DNA of 64,000 nucleotides from Bryobacteraceae bacterium (GCA_019748195.1 JAIEPW010000044.1:1-64000); one strand, 5' to 3'; shown: positions 17,896 through 28,471, counted from the stretch's first letter. The notes: generated by a model from the sequence alone, not told the origin. Numbers and translations: made by a program.

Positions 17896-18393
17896 TCAAA
17901 GTCCAAGGTTGAAGGTGATGGTGTCCGCCAGGCCGCCGGCCTCGATGGACACTTTGAACTCCCACCAGCCGCCCATGTTGAAGCGCACGCCCTCGATCTC
18001 ATAGGAGCCCTCGCCGAGGTTACGGGTCACTCGAGGCCGGCTCGGAAGGCCGTGACCGTGCTCCGGCATCCCCCCAGCGATGGTCAGCGACGCGTCAGAG
18101 ACTGGCCGGCCATTGCCGTCCATTACGGTGACGCGGACTGACAGCATCCTCCGGGGCCGGAGTTGGCGATCTGGAGTGAGCGTTGCGACGTACCGGCCGT
18201 GCGCGGAGGCGCGGGGGCCCAGCCCGAATTCGCCAGCGGGCGGCTTTTGTACGCCGGTTCCGCGGATCAGTCGTATGGCGCGGCGGAGCGGATTCGGCAC
18301 CGCGAGGGCGGGCGATACGGCCCCGAGGGCGAGAAGAAGCGTGACCACGCCGCACGTCGTTTTCAGGAGCTTCCCGTGACTGGTTTCGTTCAT
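17896..18393 (-). CDS. FixH/YtkA-like exported protein
   Basis: 165 residues from ATG 18393; the upstream part of the track ORF lies over the AraC gene. The signal peptide is TTCGVVTLLLALGAVSPALA. The mature protein has an Ig-like beta domain (MLSVRVTVMDGNGRPVSDASLTIAGGMPEHGHG ... GVRFNMGGWWEFKVSIEAGG) typical of YtkA/FixH-like proteins, in which the MPEHGHG His/Met cluster could bind copper. It is first in a two-gene operon with the di-heme peroxidase, consistent with copper delivery or periplasmic redox work. The function is inferred from fold and context only. Confidence 0.75.
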   Translation of the reverse strand: MNETSHGKLLKTTCGVVTLLLALGAVSPALAVPNPLRRAIRLIRGTGVQKPPAGEFGLGPRASAHGRYVATLTPDRQLRPRRMLSVRVTVMDGNGRPVSDASLTIAGGMPEHGHGLPSRPRVTRNLGEGSYEIEGVRFNMGGWWEFKVSIEAGGLADTITFNLGL

Positions 18394-18420
18394 GACCCAA
18401 AGTAACGCCGCAAGCCGTGC

Positions 18421-19341
18421 TTGAAATTGAAGGTTCGCACTGAAGTTCTTGAACGAATCAGCTACAGTGGGGGCGAGGAGTATGTGACCGAGACGCAGAG
18501 CCCCGGTGCTTACCGCTGGATAAGCGATCCGCGCTGGTATCTTTGGGAAGGCGGTTTTCTCTTGCTCGCCCGCGCTGAGGGTGTTGTGCCGGCGCACGCG
18601 CATCATGCGATCCAGATAGTCGTCGCACTCGAAGGAGAGGTGTGCGTCGCCGCGCAAGACGGCGAGTGGCGCGGGGGTAGAGGGGTGATTGTGCGGCCGG
18701 ACGCCGTCCACGGGTTCAATTGCAATGGTGCGCTGGGCGCGATGTTGTTCGTCGATCCGGAGTCGGCGGAAGGAACATGGCTGTGCAATTCGCTCACGCG
18801 CGACATCACGATCGTTTCCGGAGCGCGCGTGGAATCCTCCGCCGCCGAGCTACGCAAGTTCATCGACCAACCGTTTGAGAGCTTGGAAATCGGAGCGCTC
18901 ATCCGCCATTGCGTTCGCGCTTTCAGCCCCGGTGCGCCGCCTGCCCGGCGCCTGGACCACAGAGTGACGAAGGTATTGAACGCGATTCGTGACGGCGAGG
19001 ATCTCCACGTTTCGTTAGAGAAAGCGGCGGATATGGTGTTCCTGTCGCCAAGCCGGTTCGCTCACTTGTTCAAGGAACAGGTCGGGCTGCCTTTCAGCCG
19101 CTATGTATTATGGCGGAAGCTGACGCGCGCCATGGCCGCGATTGCATCGGAACGAACCATTTCCGCCGCCGCGCATGCCGCGGATTTCGCCGATGCCGCC
19201 CACCTGACACGGACGTTCTACCAAATGGTGGGTATGGCGCCTTCCGCATTGATGCGAGGCGACCTGGCAAGGCTTGCGTCGCCTTTCAGCTCGTCCGACG
19301 ATCACGTTCCGGGGACCCCCCTGGCCGCGCCGGGAGGTTAG
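18421..19341 (+). CDS. AraC family transcriptional regulator
   Basis: 306-residue regulator with an N-terminal cupin-type sensing domain (HAHHAIQIVVALEGEVCVAA ... RPDAVHGFN) and a C-terminal double helix-turn-helix DNA-binding domain (VSLEKAADMVFLSPSRFAHLFKEQ ... AAHAADFADAAHLTRTFYQMVG). The track start is TTG 18421. GTG 18484 with GAGGAG just upstream is an alternative giving 285 residues. It is divergent from the FixH/peroxidase operon with under 100 bp between starts and upstream of the metallothionein gene, so either may be its target. The ligand is unknown. Confidence 0.88.
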   Translation: MKLKVRTEVLERISYSGGEEYVTETQSPGAYRWISDPRWYLWEGGFLLLARAEGVVPAHAHHAIQIVVALEGEVCVAAQDGEWRGGRGVIVRPDAVHGFNCNGALGAMLFVDPESAEGTWLCNSLTRDITIVSGARVESSAAELRKFIDQPFESLEIGALIRHCVRAFSPGAPPARRLDHRVTKVLNAIRDGEDLHVSLEKAADMVFLSPSRFAHLFKEQVGLPFSRYVLWRKLTRAMAAIASERTISAAAHAADFADAAHLTRTFYQMVGMAPSALMRGDLARLASPFSSSDDHVPGTPLAAPGG

Positions 19342-19450
19342 CCGATTCATCCCGAGACATTAGCTGTTTTGTTCAATCCCGTTCGGGCGCTCGAATGCGA
19401 GACTCGGGTTGTTGGCATCACGCCAACCCAAAACCGAAAAGGAGCTTCAA

Positions 19451-19603
19451 ATGTTGACCAACTCGAAACCATGCAATTGCGCATCGTGCGCTGGCGCAAC
19501 CTGTCAGTGCGGTTGCCAGGACCTCAACCCGAACCGGGCCGCAGGCTGCCCGTGCGGAGAGAAGTGCGAGTGCACTCCGGCATGCCGCTGCCAGGTCTCA
19601 TAA
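19451..19603 (+). CDS. Small Cys-rich metallothionein-like protein
   Basis: 50-residue cytoplasmic protein from ATG 19451 with AAAAGGAGCTTCAA upstream; the 19409 start in the track is less likely. It has twelve cysteines in CNC, CASC, TCQCGC, GCPC, KCEC and ACRC groups, a single histidine-free chain and no signal peptide. This CxC and CxxC density is characteristic of metallothioneins, which chelate Zn, Cd or Cu in thiolate clusters. The central QDLNPNRAAG spacer would separate two clusters of six cysteines. It lies between the AraC regulator and the HemG-like gene. I do not assign it to a named metallothionein family. Confidence 0.8.
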   Translation: MLTNSKPCNCASCAGATCQCGCQDLNPNRAAGCPCGEKCECTPACRCQVS

Positions 19604-19686
19604 GGTGCCTGCCGATGAGCCGGGCAGCGGATTATCTACCACAATCCGGCGCCCGGCTCGCTGATTCATGACCGGGGGAGGTAGCA

Positions 19687-20253
19687 ATGAAACCGGTGTT
19701 GATCGTTTATGCCACGCGGGAGGGACACACGCGGCGGATTGCCGAGCACATCGCGGCAACCATCCGGTCCCGCGGCGCCGAGGCCGAATTGCAACACGCG
19801 GCGGATCTGCCGCCGGAATTCACGCCGGAGGGATACCGGGCGGCGGTACTCGCCGCGTCCGTTCACGCGGGGAAGCATGAAGCGGAGATGGTGGAGTTCG
19901 TGCGCCGCCATCGCGCGGCGCTGGAAGGGATGCGGTCCGTGTTTCTATCGGTGAGCCTTACGGAAGCGGGCGCGGAAGACGCGGCGAGGCCGGCCGGGGA
20001 ACGAGAGAAGGCAGCCGCCGCGGTGCAAGGCATGATCGACGCGTTCTTGAAGGAGACGGGCTGGCATCCGGAGCGGGTGCAGCCGGTGGCGGGCGCGCTC
20101 ATGTACTCGCGCTACAACCTGCTGATGAAGTTGATGATGAAATGGATCGCCAAACGCGAGGGAGCGAGCACGGACACGTCGCGCGATCACGAGTTCACGG
20201 ACTGGGCGGCGCTGGATCGCCTGGCGGATGAAGTGTTGGCCGCTCATTCGTGA
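19687..20253 (+). CDS. hemG: HemG-like flavodoxin-domain protein (protoporphyrinogen oxidase family)
   Basis: 188-residue flavodoxin-fold protein with an FMN-binding loop (VYATREGHTRRIAEHIA) and the HemG-type C-terminal signature GASTDTSRDHEFTDW, which strongly links it to menaquinone-dependent protoporphyrinogen IX dehydrogenase. That enzyme oxidises protoporphyrinogen IX in heme synthesis at the membrane; LLMKLMMKWIAK may be the membrane-associating helix. ATG 19687 has GGGGAGGTAGCA upstream. No other heme genes are nearby. Members can also be general flavodoxin-like oxidoreductases, so the symbol is provisional. Confidence 0.8.
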   Translation: MKPVLIVYATREGHTRRIAEHIAATIRSRGAEAELQHAADLPPEFTPEGYRAAVLAASVHAGKHEAEMVEFVRRHRAALEGMRSVFLSVSLTEAGAEDAARPAGEREKAAAAVQGMIDAFLKETGWHPERVQPVAGALMYSRYNLLMKLMMKWIAKREGASTDTSRDHEFTDWAALDRLADEVLAAHS

Positions 20254-20274
20254 CGGGCATCGAATGGCCAAGCA

Positions 20275-20766
20275 CTAGTCTTCGGGCAGCCGGAAAACCT
20301 TCGCCAGGTACTCGGGCTGCTCCATGCTGAGGTGCGAGGCGAGCAGTTCGTTGACCAGGTTGACGGCCTTGCGGACGGCCGGCTCGATTTCCCCGTCCTT
20401 GGCGCGGAAGCGCAGGGTGAGCGCGCCGGAGCGGTTGGAGACGGTGATGCCGATGCGGCGCGGATCGAGGCGGCGATGCTCGGGGCGTCCGGGCGCGGCG
20501 GCTTCCGTCAGGAAGCGGCGGACGCTCAAGTCCACCGGGGACCCCGGCGGGACTGAGTCGAGCAACTTCTCGAACAGAATCGCCTGGCGACCGGCGTCGA
20601 AGGAGAGCGTGAAGGGCGCGTTCCACAGCCAGTGGAAGCGGAACATCGCCTTCGCGCCCTTGGCGGGCAGTTCGCTGTAGGACCGGAACACGCCGCGCGT
20701 CGCGTAACCCTCCAGGACCTCGCGGACCGCGTCGATGCCGGCGCTGGGCTTCGTCTTCAACTTCAA
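20275..20766 (-). CDS. Conserved-looking small protein coupled to the ThDP enzyme
   Basis: 163 residues. The track shows it as the tail of a long spurious ORF (20275-21648), but only the part after the ThDP gene is free-standing. TTG 20766 overlaps the upstream TGA (TTGA), a classic coupling arrangement. The sequence is soluble and rich in Arg, Leu and Ala with no motif I recognise; the C-terminal half ([29 protein letters not shown]) reads as strand-helix. It is unlikely to be exported, whereas its partner carries a Tat signal. A chaperone or maturation role for the exported enzyme is conceivable but speculative. Confidence 0.6.
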   Translation of the reverse strand: MKLKTKPSAGIDAVREVLEGYATRGVFRSYSELPAKGAKAMFRFHWLWNAPFTLSFDAGRQAILFEKLLDSVPPGSPVDLSVRRFLTEAAAPGRPEHRRLDPRRIGITVSNRSGALTLRFRAKDGEIEPAVRKAVNLVNELLASHLSMEQPEYLAKVFRLPED

Positions 20767-22682
20767 TGGCTGTAGGCCATGCAGCCGGGCTCGACCTTGC
20801 CGAGCATGCCGGGGGCGAACTGCTGGGTCCAGAACTCGCGTTTGGCCTGGCAGTTGATCACCGTGGAGACGCGTTCCCTGGCGGCGATCTGGTAGCTGCG
20901 TTTCAGGGCGGGCAGGAAGTCGGCGGGCTTGGTGACATACTCGCCGCGCGCGCCCAGGGACTCGCCGATTTTGTCGTAGCGGAGGTTTTCCTGGAAGAGG
21001 TACATGTGCACCGGCTTGCCCTGGCTCATGATGCCCCAGGCGTTGTTGTTGTAAACGATGAGCACCACCGGCATCTTGTACTTGGCCATGGTCTCGATCT
21101 CCATGCCGGAGTAAGCGAAGCCGGCATCGCCGGTGATGGCGACCACGGGCGCGCCTTTGTAAGGCGCTTGCGGTCCGGCGCCCAACTGAACGGCGGCAGC
21201 CGCGCCGAAGGCGTAGCCGCAATCGGGACCGATGGCGCCGTACTGATACGCGCCGTTGCAAATCTGTCCGGGACGGTGCGCGCGGAGGTAGCGGCGCATG
21301 TAGCGGGCGATGCCGTAGCCGCCGGCGACCACGGTGGTGAGCTCCCTGGCGAGGTCGCCGCGGTACAGGAAGTCGCTGAGTTCCTGCGCCATTACGGCGG
21401 GGTGGACGGCATCGGTGTAGCCCAGTCCGGTTTTGTAGTATTCGGCGTTCTGGTCCTCGAATTTCTTGCGCTCGGCGGCGAGTTCGGCGACCCAGGCTTC
21501 GTGCGTCATCTTCGGGAGCGCGGACGCCAGGGCCTCCAGGGCGGCCTTTTCGCAGCTCACGATGCCGAAGTCGATGGGCCAGTTGCGGCCGATGTCGGAT
21601 GCGTCGGGATCGATGCGGACGTATTTCGCGTCGGGGCTGAAGGCGCATTCGCCTACGTTGGGCATGGAATACTGGCCGATGAAGATCACCAGATCGGCGC
21701 TGGCGAGCGCCCCGGGCGCGGTGGAGGCGGACAGCGGGTGAGCGTCGGAGAAGTGCCCGCGGGAGGGTCCGGATTCGACGACGGCGATCTCCGCCTTTTC
21801 GGCGGCGGCCTTCAGGGCGTCCCAGGCGCGGCTGTAGAACACGCCGGTGGAGGCGACAATGATGGGCCGCTGCGCGGCCTTGATCATGCCGGCGAGGGTC
21901 GCGATGCGTTTGGGATCCGGGTGCGGGCGGGCGTCGGTCTTGTACTTGGCCTTGTCATGGAAGTAGCGGAGCTCGCTTGCGTCCTTGAAGCGGGCGTTGG
22001 AAATCTCGCCGGGAAAATCCAGGTGGACCGGGGAGGGGACGCCGGTCTTCAACTGGCGGAAGGCGTAGGCGGCGTACTCGTAGACGCGCTTGGGATCGAT
22101 GAGGCGCTTGCCGTATTTGCGCATGCCCTCGGTGGTGGGCTGCTGGTAGCAGGTCTGGATGCCCATTTCGCTGTCGTCGTCGGCGATCCGCTTGTTGCTC
22201 GCCAGAACCAGCAGCGGGGTGCGGGCGGCGTTGGCGGCGGCGATGTTCATGATCATGTTGGTGAAGCCGGGACCTTCGGTGCCGGAACACGCCGTGATCT
22301 CGCCGGTGACGCGGGCGAAGCCGTCGGCGGCGGAGCACATGGAGCCTTCGGTGCGGCCTCCGTACGCGGGGATGCCCTCTTCGACGATGGAGTTGATGAT
22401 CTCGTAATTGCCGGGGCAGCAGAACAGGGCGGCGAGGCCTTCATCCTTGCAGACGCGGGCGAAAATCTGCGCGCCGCGCATGGGCCAGTTGGCCGGTTTG
22501 CCGGGAGTGTTGAGGGCGTTGGGGATGGCGTCGGGAACGCGGATGGGGGAGACGCCGGGCTCGGCTTGGGCTTTCGGCGCCGCGCCAAAGGCGGCCGCGG
22601 CCGCGATGGCGGAGGCGTTCAGGAATCCGCGGCGGGACTTCTTGTTTTCTTCGGGATTGGTGGGTTTTTGCTTCTCTTCCAT
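20763..22682 (-). CDS. Tat-exported thiamine-diphosphate-dependent enzyme (acetolactate synthase-like)
   Basis: 639-residue three-domain ThDP enzyme of the acetolactate synthase / oxalyl-CoA decarboxylase superfamily. The N-terminus is a twin-arginine signal ([20 protein letters not shown]). The Pyr domain has the activating glutamate in [19 protein letters not shown]. The central domain contains the [12 protein letters not shown] region. The PP domain shows a ThDP-binding motif [18 protein letters not shown]...NNNAWG, with GDA in place of the usual GDG. ThDP enzymes are normally cytoplasmic, so a Tat leader is notable and fits export after cofactor loading. The substrate is unknown. The 3' end overlaps the downstream small gene. 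Confidence 0.85.
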   Translation of the reverse strand: MEEKQKPTNPEENKKSRRGFLNASAIAAAAAFGAAPKAQAEPGVSPIRVPDAIPNALNTPGKPANWPMRGAQIFARVCKDEGLAALFCCPGNYEIINSIVEEGIPAYGGRTEGSMCSAADGFARVTGEITACSGTEGPGFTNMIMNIAAANAARTPLLVLASNKRIADDDSEMGIQTCYQQPTTEGMRKYGKRLIDPKRVYEYAAYAFRQLKTGVPSPVHLDFPGEISNARFKDASELRYFHDKAKYKTDARPHPDPKRIATLAGMIKAAQRPIIVASTGVFYSRAWDALKAAAEKAEIAVVESGPSRGHFSDAHPLSASTAPGALASADLVIFIGQYSMPNVGECAFSPDAKYVRIDPDASDIGRNWPIDFGIVSCEKAALEALASALPKMTHEAWVAELAAERKKFEDQNAEYYKTGLGYTDAVHPAVMAQELSDFLYRGDLARELTTVVAGGYGIARYMRRYLRAHRPGQICNGAYQYGAIGPDCGYAFGAAAAVQLGAGPQAPYKGAPVVAITGDAGFAYSGMEIETMAKYKMPVVLIVYNNNAWGIMSQGKPVHMYLFQENLRYDKIGESLGARGEYVTKPADFLPALKRSYQIAARERVSTVINCQAKREFWTQQFAPGMLGKVEPGCMAYSH

Positions 22683-22780
22683 CGTGGCTGCCGTGCCCTC
22701 CGAGGACTCAGGATATCAGCCGCCGGGCGGGTACCGGGCGTAAAGGAACGTAATGGGCGATCCCGATGTAATCTGGTTTT

Positions 22781-23230
22781 GTGCGAGCCGCCGTAACCAT
22801 TCTGATGCTGATGGGGATGCCCGTTGTCGCGGGGGATGCGTTCCCGGACAAACCGGGGAAGAAGACCGTGGAGCGGCTATGCGGCGGTTGCCACGGATTG
22901 AATCTGTTCGCGAACATGCGCAAGACGCGGCAGGCGTGGCACACCAGCGTGCATGACATGGTCAGCCGGGGAATGAACGCCGAGGATGCGGAACTCGAGG
23001 AGATGATCGAGTATCTGGCGCGTTACTTATCGCGGCTGAACGTGAACAAAGCGCAGGCGGCGGAACTGGCGGATGTGCTGGGGCTGACGCCGAAGGAAGG
23101 CGAGGCGATTGTCGCGCATCGCACGAAATCCGGCGAGTTCCAAAGCTTCGAGGAACTGAGCAAGGTTCCGGGATTGGACGCGAAGAAGCTGGCGGCGCAG
23201 CGGGACCGGATCGGCTTCAGCGGCCAGTAG
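22781..23230 (+). CDS. Exported cytochrome c / ComEA-type HhH fusion protein
   Basis: 149 residues from GTG 22781 with a signal peptide (AAVTILMLMGMPVVAGDA). The first half has a c-type heme motif C34-GG-C37-H38 (VERLCGGCHGL) and an AW..SVHDMVSRGM stretch carrying a possible distal Met ligand, as in small monoheme cytochrome domains. The second half (about residues 85-149, NVNKAQAAELADVLGLTPKEGEAIVAHR...SFEELSKVPGLDAKKL) is a ComEA-like helix-hairpin-helix domain, which usually binds DNA. Joining the two in one periplasmic protein is unusual. The gene is monocistronic and divergent from the ThDP operon. Confidence 0.8.
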   Translation: MRAAVTILMLMGMPVVAGDAFPDKPGKKTVERLCGGCHGLNLFANMRKTRQAWHTSVHDMVSRGMNAEDAELEEMIEYLARYLSRLNVNKAQAAELADVLGLTPKEGEAIVAHRTKSGEFQSFEELSKVPGLDAKKLAAQRDRIGFSGQ

Positions 23231-23261
23231 GCGGAGTCGGGACACACTACGGCCTCACCTC

Positions 23262-23292
23262 AGGGGCTCCGGCGTGCTCACCGGAGGCCCCT
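23262..23292. terminator. Hairpin downstream of the cytochrome/HhH gene
   Basis: AGGGGCTCCGG-cgtgctca-CCGGAGGCCCCT forms an 11-bp stem with one bulged G, 32 bp after the stop codon. There is no following T-tract, so it may be a stability or pausing hairpin instead of a full intrinsic terminator. The rest of 23231-23516 shows nothing else except the TonB terminator. Confidence 0.4.
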
Positions 23293-23462
23293 CCGATCGG
23301 CTTCAGACAAAATTCGTTGCGGGATCGATCCCGGCTTAAGAAGCAGGCTGGCCAGCCCGTCGCGCTTCGGCCAATGTTGTATCACAAGGGGAAAACGCCG
23401 GTGGCGCTCACGGGATCAAGGGATTGATAGCAAACGAAATCGAGTCGCGATGGGGGCGTGAC

Positions 23463-23499
23463 CAAAGGAAAAGCGCCGGACCATTGCGGGCCCGGCGCT
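23463..23499 (-). terminator. Rho-independent terminator of the TonB receptor gene
   Basis: On the minus strand an 8-bp perfect stem AGCGCCGG / CCGGCGCT with a 12-nt loop is followed by TTTTCCTTT. It starts 18 bp after the receptor stop codon. Confidence 0.75.
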
Positions 23500-23516
23500 G
23501 AGGATTGCTTCAAGGA

Positions 23517-26500
23517 TCAGAAGTCGAGACGCAGCGCCATCTGCATCACGCGCGCTCCGGACTGATTGGCGGCCCCGGTAACGGTGGCCTGAATGCGTCC
23601 AAAGGTCTGCGGGGTCTGCAGATTGAGCAGCGGGTTGACGAAGTTGACCGTATTCAGGAGATTGTAGGCCTCGGCGCGGAAGGTGACGAAGGTGCGTTCC
23701 CCCACCACGCGGAAGCGCTTGATCACGGAGAGGTCGGTGTTGAAGAAGCCGGGACCGCGGAAGGCATTGCGGCCGGAATTGCCGATGGAGCCGGGGGCCG
23801 GAACGGAGAACATGGCGATCTGTTCCGGAGTGAAGAACCGCACGCCGCCGCCGAACCGCTGGGCGGCCCCGATGTGACGGTCGGTGCCGGAGTAGTTGAC
23901 CAGCGATCCGACGTTCGTCGCGGCCGGGCCGAAGTCGGTCTGATTGGGACCGGTGTAAACACCGGAGGAGATGCTCATGGTGGCGCCGGAGGTCCAGATG
24001 CCGAGGGACCCGATCTCCCAGCCGGCGGCGACGCGATCGAGCCAGTTGGGCATATTGCCGCCGATGAGCTTGCCTTTGCCGATGGGCAGAACGTAGCTGG
24101 CGGACCAGTTGAAGGTGTGGGGGCGGTCCGCGTCGGAGCGGGCGCGAGTGAGGGCGAGGTTGAAGTTATCCAACGGGCCGGTGAATCCGCCGCCGTCGGT
24201 GGAGAGGGTGTCCATGGTCTTGGACCAGGTGTAGTTGGCGGCGAACCGCAAGCTGCCCGCCTGGCGGCGGAGGCTGACCTGGAGGGAGTCGTAGTAGGTG
24301 CGTCCGGCGTTGGTGGTGACGTTCACGTTCTGGAACTGGGGGAAGTTCCTAAGGTAGAAGTCGGACAGGCCCGCGGCGGCGTAGCGGGGGCTGTTGGAGG
24401 TGTCGATGGTGTGCGCCGCGGCTCCGACGCTGCCCTGGCGGACGGGGGTGGCGCCGATGGCGGTGATAGCCGCCTGCGGCGTGCCGAACATGCGGACCAG
24501 CGCGTTGGTGGCGGACGGCGTGGCGGCGGAGCTTGCCTGGAAAGCGCGCAGCTCGTTGAAGTCGTTCAGGAACCCCTGATAAATGCGGGTCTGATTGACG
24601 TTCTGATCGAGGACCTGCTTGATGCCGCGGTTGCCGACGTAACCGACTTCCAGCACCGTGTTTCGCATCAGCTCGCGCTGAACGGTGAAATTCATTTGCA
24701 GCACGTAGGGCGTCCGGAAGTTGGGGTCGAACAGCGACAAGGTGGCGAAGCCGCGGTTGGCCGGAAGGGTCAGAATGGGAGCGCCGGTGGCGGCGGGCAA
24801 CGCCGGGTTGTCGCGCAGGCGGACATCGCTGCCGGCGGTACGGTTCGGGAATACCTGGGTAGCTTGAGCGAAGCCCGGCATATTGGCGTCGGGATCGATG
24901 GAAGTGCCGCCGGTGACGCGGTCGTAGAACATGCCCCAGGAGGCGCGCACGCTGGTTTTTCCGTCCTTGAACGGATCCCAGGCGAAGCCGATGCGGGGAG
25001 CAAAGTTGTTCCAGTCATTGGAAAACCAGGCGTTGCTGCGGCGCACCGTGAGGTCCGAAATCTGGCTGACGGTGTTGATGAGTCCCAGGGACTGCTGGTC
25101 GATGTTGCCCTGCAGCCGGTCGCGTTCGAAGGGCACGCCGAAGAACTCGTAGCGGACGCCCAGGTTTAGGGTGAAGTTGGGGGCGAGCCGCCAGTCATCC
25201 TGGAGGTAGTAGGCGTAGTCGCGGAAGATGAAGTTTCTTACGCGGGGCTGGCCTGGAAGGAAGTTTTCCAGGTCGCTGTTGAAGGTGGTGGCGATGTTGC
25301 TGATGCGCCCGAGCAGGTTGTTGTACATCGCGTCGAAACGCTGGCGGTCGGCGGAGGCGATGACGGCGCCGGTGGGCCCGATGTTGCCGGGCGCCGCGGC
25401 TCCGTTGTCCTGGCCGAGGCTGATGGTAGGCCAGATGTTCGCGTCGGCGGTTTGAAACTGGCGGGTGTAGGCATAGCGGAACCCGGCCTTCAGGCTGTGC
25501 TTGCCGCGCAGGATCGACAGGTTATCGGTGATTTGCTTGACGGGCGAGTTGCGATCCGAACCGAAAGCGATGGGAATGGGATTGGTGTAGAGCGTGGTGG
25601 CGGTGCTGGTGGTCAAGGTGGCCGAGATCAGCGGCTCGCCGGGGAAAAAGTCGCTGCGGACGCGGCCGAAGCGGACGCTGGACTGGGAGAAGCCAGCGAT
25701 GAACTCGTTCACGATCCAGGGCTTGATGGTCCAGTTGCCGCCGGCGGAGAAACCGGAGCGGATGCCGCCCTGGGTGCCGTTGGGCTGACCCGGGAAGGTC
25801 TGCTCGGCATTGTTGAGGGTGTCGGCGGGCGTCAGGGTCTTGAACCAGGAGTAGCGGAAGTACATGCGCAGGGACGCCGCGGGGTTCCAGTCGGTCTTGA
25901 AGGTGTTCTGGTCGCCCTGGGTGCCGGCGGGAGCATTGAATCGATATCCCGCTGTGTTCAAGCCGTCGCCGACGTCGGTATTGTTGGGCAGAGGGGTGAG
26001 GGCGATGAGCCGGGCCACCGTGGGGTCGACGCCGAGACGCCGCGGATCATTGGCGACGATGTCGAAGGAGCGGATATCGGTGGTTCCCGGGGGAGTTTCC
26101 GGGGGCGTCCAGCGGAAGACGCCTCGACGAGCGTCGGCGGTGAGGACGGTGCGGTTGCGGACCACTTCCTGCGCGGTGCGCGAGCCCTGGTAGTTGTAGA
26201 AGAAGAACAGCTTGTCACGGCCGTTAAACAGCTTCGGAATCAGCACCGGACCGCCGAAGGAGCCGCCGAACTGATTCTGAATGAACTTGGGCCGCGGATT
26301 CTCGGGGCCGGCGGCGGACTTGTTGAAGAAGTTGTTGGCGTTCAGGATGGTATTGCGGTGGAACTCGTACAGATTGCCCGAAAAACGGTTGGTTCCGGAG
26401 CGGGTGATCAGCTCGATCTGCCCGCCGGCGCTGCGTCCATGTTCGGCCTTGGCGCCGTTGGTGATGATGCGGAATTCCTCGATGGAGTCCGTGTTGGTGG

Positions 26501-27107
26501 CGTTCAGGGCTAGTCCCAGGCGGGGGTTCACCGCGTCGTTGACGTCAACGCCGTCCAGGGTGCTGTTGTTGGAGCCCTGGCGCATGCCGTTCACGCGGCC
26601 AAAGCTGGGGTCGCCGGGATTGCCGATCTGGACGCCGGGCTGGAAGGTGGCCAAGGCCAGGGGGTTGCGCGCGAGTTGCGGGAGGTTGTCGATGTCGCGC
26701 AGCGTGATGGCGCGCTGCACGGTGGCTTCCGCGGTTTGGACGCGGACCGATCCGGCCTCGACGGTAATGGAGTCGGCGACGGCGCCCACCTCGAGCTTGA
26801 CGTCCTGGCGAATGGTGACGCCGACGTTGAGTTCGATGTTGGTGACAGTGGACTTGCGGAAGCCGCCGGCGGACACGCTGAGCGTATAGATGCCGGGTTG
26901 CAGCACGGGAAAGACGTAGAAGCCCTGCGCGTCGGCATCGACATCCATCTTGACCTGAGTCCGGTTGTTGACGACGGATAACTTCGCGGCGGGAATAACC
27001 GCACCCGAAGAATCCTGAACGGATCCTTCGAGGCGGGCGTTCTGGATCTGCGCGACGACCGGAAGCGCGAGACTCCCGGCGAGAAGGATGGAAAACAAAC
27101 CCCTCAT
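23517..27107 (-). CDS. TonB-dependent receptor with carboxypeptidase-regulatory-like domain
   Basis: 1196-residue outer-membrane transporter or oligosaccharide receptor of the long type typical of Acidobacteriota. ATG 27107 starts the signal peptide [20 protein letters not shown]; the track start at 27149 adds 14 residues before it. An N-terminal Ig-like carboxypeptidase-regulatory domain ([21 protein letters not shown] ... [15 protein letters not shown]) precedes a plug domain ([17 protein letters not shown] ... TLDGVDVND) and a beta-barrel ending LRLDF with a terminal Phe. The likely substrate class is plant-derived oligosaccharides or peptides, but no SusD-like or hydrolase gene is adjacent. 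It has its own terminator. Confidence 0.93.
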   Translation of the reverse strand: MRGLFSILLAGSLALPVVAQIQNARLEGSVQDSSGAVIPAAKLSVVNNRTQVKMDVDADAQGFYVFPVLQPGIYTLSVSAGGFRKSTVTNIELNVGVTIRQDVKLEVGAVADSITVEAGSVRVQTAEATVQRAITLRDIDNLPQLARNPLALATFQPGVQIGNPGDPSFGRVNGMRQGSNNSTLDGVDVNDAVNPRLGLALNATNTDSIEEFRIITNGAKAEHGRSAGGQIELITRSGTNRFSGNLYEFHRNTILNANNFFNKSAAGPENPRPKFIQNQFGGSFGGPVLIPKLFNGRDKLFFFYNYQGSRTAQEVVRNRTVLTADARRGVFRWTPPETPPGTTDIRSFDIVANDPRRLGVDPTVARLIALTPLPNNTDVGDGLNTAGYRFNAPAGTQGDQNTFKTDWNPAASLRMYFRYSWFKTLTPADTLNNAEQTFPGQPNGTQGGIRSGFSAGGNWTIKPWIVNEFIAGFSQSSVRFGRVRSDFFPGEPLISATLTTSTATTLYTNPIPIAFGSDRNSPVKQITDNLSILRGKHSLKAGFRYAYTRQFQTADANIWPTISLGQDNGAAAPGNIGPTGAVIASADRQRFDAMYNNLLGRISNIATTFNSDLENFLPGQPRVRNFIFRDYAYYLQDDWRLAPNFTLNLGVRYEFFGVPFERDRLQGNIDQQSLGLINTVSQISDLTVRRSNAWFSNDWNNFAPRIGFAWDPFKDGKTSVRASWGMFYDRVTGGTSIDPDANMPGFAQATQVFPNRTAGSDVRLRDNPALPAATGAPILTLPANRGFATLSLFDPNFRTPYVLQMNFTVQRELMRNTVLEVGYVGNRGIKQVLDQNVNQTRIYQGFLNDFNELRAFQASSAATPSATNALVRMFGTPQAAITAIGATPVRQGSVGAAAHTIDTSNSPRYAAAGLSDFYLRNFPQFQNVNVTTNAGRTYYDSLQVSLRRQAGSLRFAANYTWSKTMDTLSTDGGGFTGPLDNFNLALTRARSDADRPHTFNWSASYVLPIGKGKLIGGNMPNWLDRVAAGWEIGSLGIWTSGATMSISSGVYTGPNQTDFGPAATNVGSLVNYSGTDRHIGAAQRFGGGVRFFTPEQIAMFSVPAPGSIGNSGRNAFRGPGFFNTDLSVIKRFRVVGERTFVTFRAEAYNLLNTVNFVNPLLNLQTPQTFGRIQATVTGAANQSGARVMQMALRLDF

Positions 27108-27328
27108 ATGAACCCCCAAAACGAGACTTCTGGATGGCACCCCCGCCACACCCTGTAAACCAGGCGGAGATCCCCCTCAGATGGCCAGAGCTTATTGCCG
27201 GAGTGTGGCTGGCGCAATTTGAATGGGGTGGAAGTGTGTTTTCGGGTGGCGGTTGGTCCAATTTGCCCGAAGGCTTCCTTGGGGCCGGTTTGCGGCGCCT
27301 TGTTAGACTGATAGAAGCGAAACCCAAC

Positions 27329-28471
27329 ATGGATTTTGAATACACACAGGAGCAAGTTCAGCTCCGGAAAACCGTACGCGAGTTTGCGGAGGCGGAACTG
27401 GCGCCGCACGTCCTGGAATGGGACGAAGCTCAGCAGTTTCCGATGGATGTGATGAAGAAAGCCGGCAAGCTGGGCTTTCTGGGTCCGATTTTTCCGGAGG
27501 AACTGGGAGGAGCGGGGCTGGGCTATATTGAGTACTCGATTATCGTGGAGGAGCTGTCGCGGGTGGACCCTTCCTTTGCGCTGAGCGTCGCCGCGCATGT
27601 TTCCCTGGGCACGAATCACCTGTATGAGTCGGGCACCGAGGAGCAGAGGCAGAGGTACGTGCCGAAGCTGGCGACGGGGGAATGGATCGGCTGCTGGTCA
27701 CTGACGGAGCCGGAAGCGGGTTCGGACGCGGGCGGCACGCGAACCACAGCCGTGCGGCAGGGCGAATGCTGGGTACTGAACGGGGGCAAGACGTTCACCA
27801 CCAATGCGCACGTAGCGGATACCTGCGTGGCGATGGCAGTGACGAACCGGTCAGAATCGCAGCGCGGGATTTCCGCGTTCGTGATCGAGAAGGGAACGCC
27901 GGGATTCCGGGTGGGCAAGAAAGAGAACAAGCTGGGAATGCGGTCCAGCCCGACGGGCGAGGTGCTGTTCGAGGATTGCCGGCTGCCGGCATCGCAGCTT
28001 GTGGGGCGCGAAGGGGAAGGCTTCAAGAATTCGCTGAAGGTGCTGGACGGGGGGCGGATTTCGATCGCCGCGTTGAGCGTGGGCCTGGCGCAGGGGGCCT
28101 ATGAGGCGGGGCTGCGGTATTCGAAGCAGCGCAAGCAGTTCGGGCGTCCGATATCGGAGTTTCAGGCGATCCAGAACAAGCTGGCGGACATGGCTACGAG
28201 CATCGATGCATCGCGATTGATGGTGTACCGGGCGGCGTGGATGAAGGATCAGGGGCAGCCGGTGAACAAGGAATCGGCGATGGCGAAGCTGTTCGCCTCG
28301 GAGGTGGCGGTGCGGGTGGCGGACGACGCGCTGCAGATCCACGGGGGCTACGGATTCATCAAGGATTATCCGGTGGAGAAGTTCTACCGGGACGTGAAGC
28401 TTTGCACGATTGGAGAAGGCACCAGCGAGATCCAGCGGCTCGTGATCGCGCGGCAGTTGCTGAAGAGCTGA
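27329..28471 (+). CDS. Acyl-CoA dehydrogenase
   Basis: FAD-dependent acyl-CoA dehydrogenase, 380 residues from ATG 27329 ([20 protein letters not shown]). The track start at 27134 precedes a region with no similarity to the family. Visible signatures are [15 protein letters not shown] (FAD and substrate binding), [42 protein letters not shown], and the catalytic glutamate in [10 protein letters not shown]. It catalyses alpha,beta-dehydrogenation of a short or branched acyl-CoA. It is the first gene of a linked run with MeaB (1-bp overlap) and methylmalonyl-CoA epimerase. This points to branched-chain amino acid or propionyl-CoA metabolism. Confidence 0.93.
   Translation: MDFEYTQEQVQLRKTVREFAEAELAPHVLEWDEAQQFPMDVMKKAGKLGFLGPIFPEELGGAGLGYIEYSIIVEELSRVDPSFALSVAAHVSLGTNHLYESGTEEQRQRYVPKLATGEWIGCWSLTEPEAGSDAGGTRTTAVRQGECWVLNGGKTFTTNAHVADTCVAMAVTNRSESQRGISAFVIEKGTPGFRVGKKENKLGMRSSPTGEVLFEDCRLPASQLVGREGEGFKNSLKVLDGGRISIAALSVGLAQGAYEAGLRYSKQRKQFGRPISEFQAIQNKLADMATSIDASRLMVYRAAWMKDQGQPVNKESAMAKLFASEVAVRVADDALQIHGGYGFIKDYPVEKFYRDVKLCTIGEGTSEIQRLVIARQLLKS

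Noticed and set aside
20766-22796. 676-residue plus-strand ORF
   Set aside because: Exact antisense shadow of the Tat-exported ThDP enzyme; low-complexity composition and no family features.
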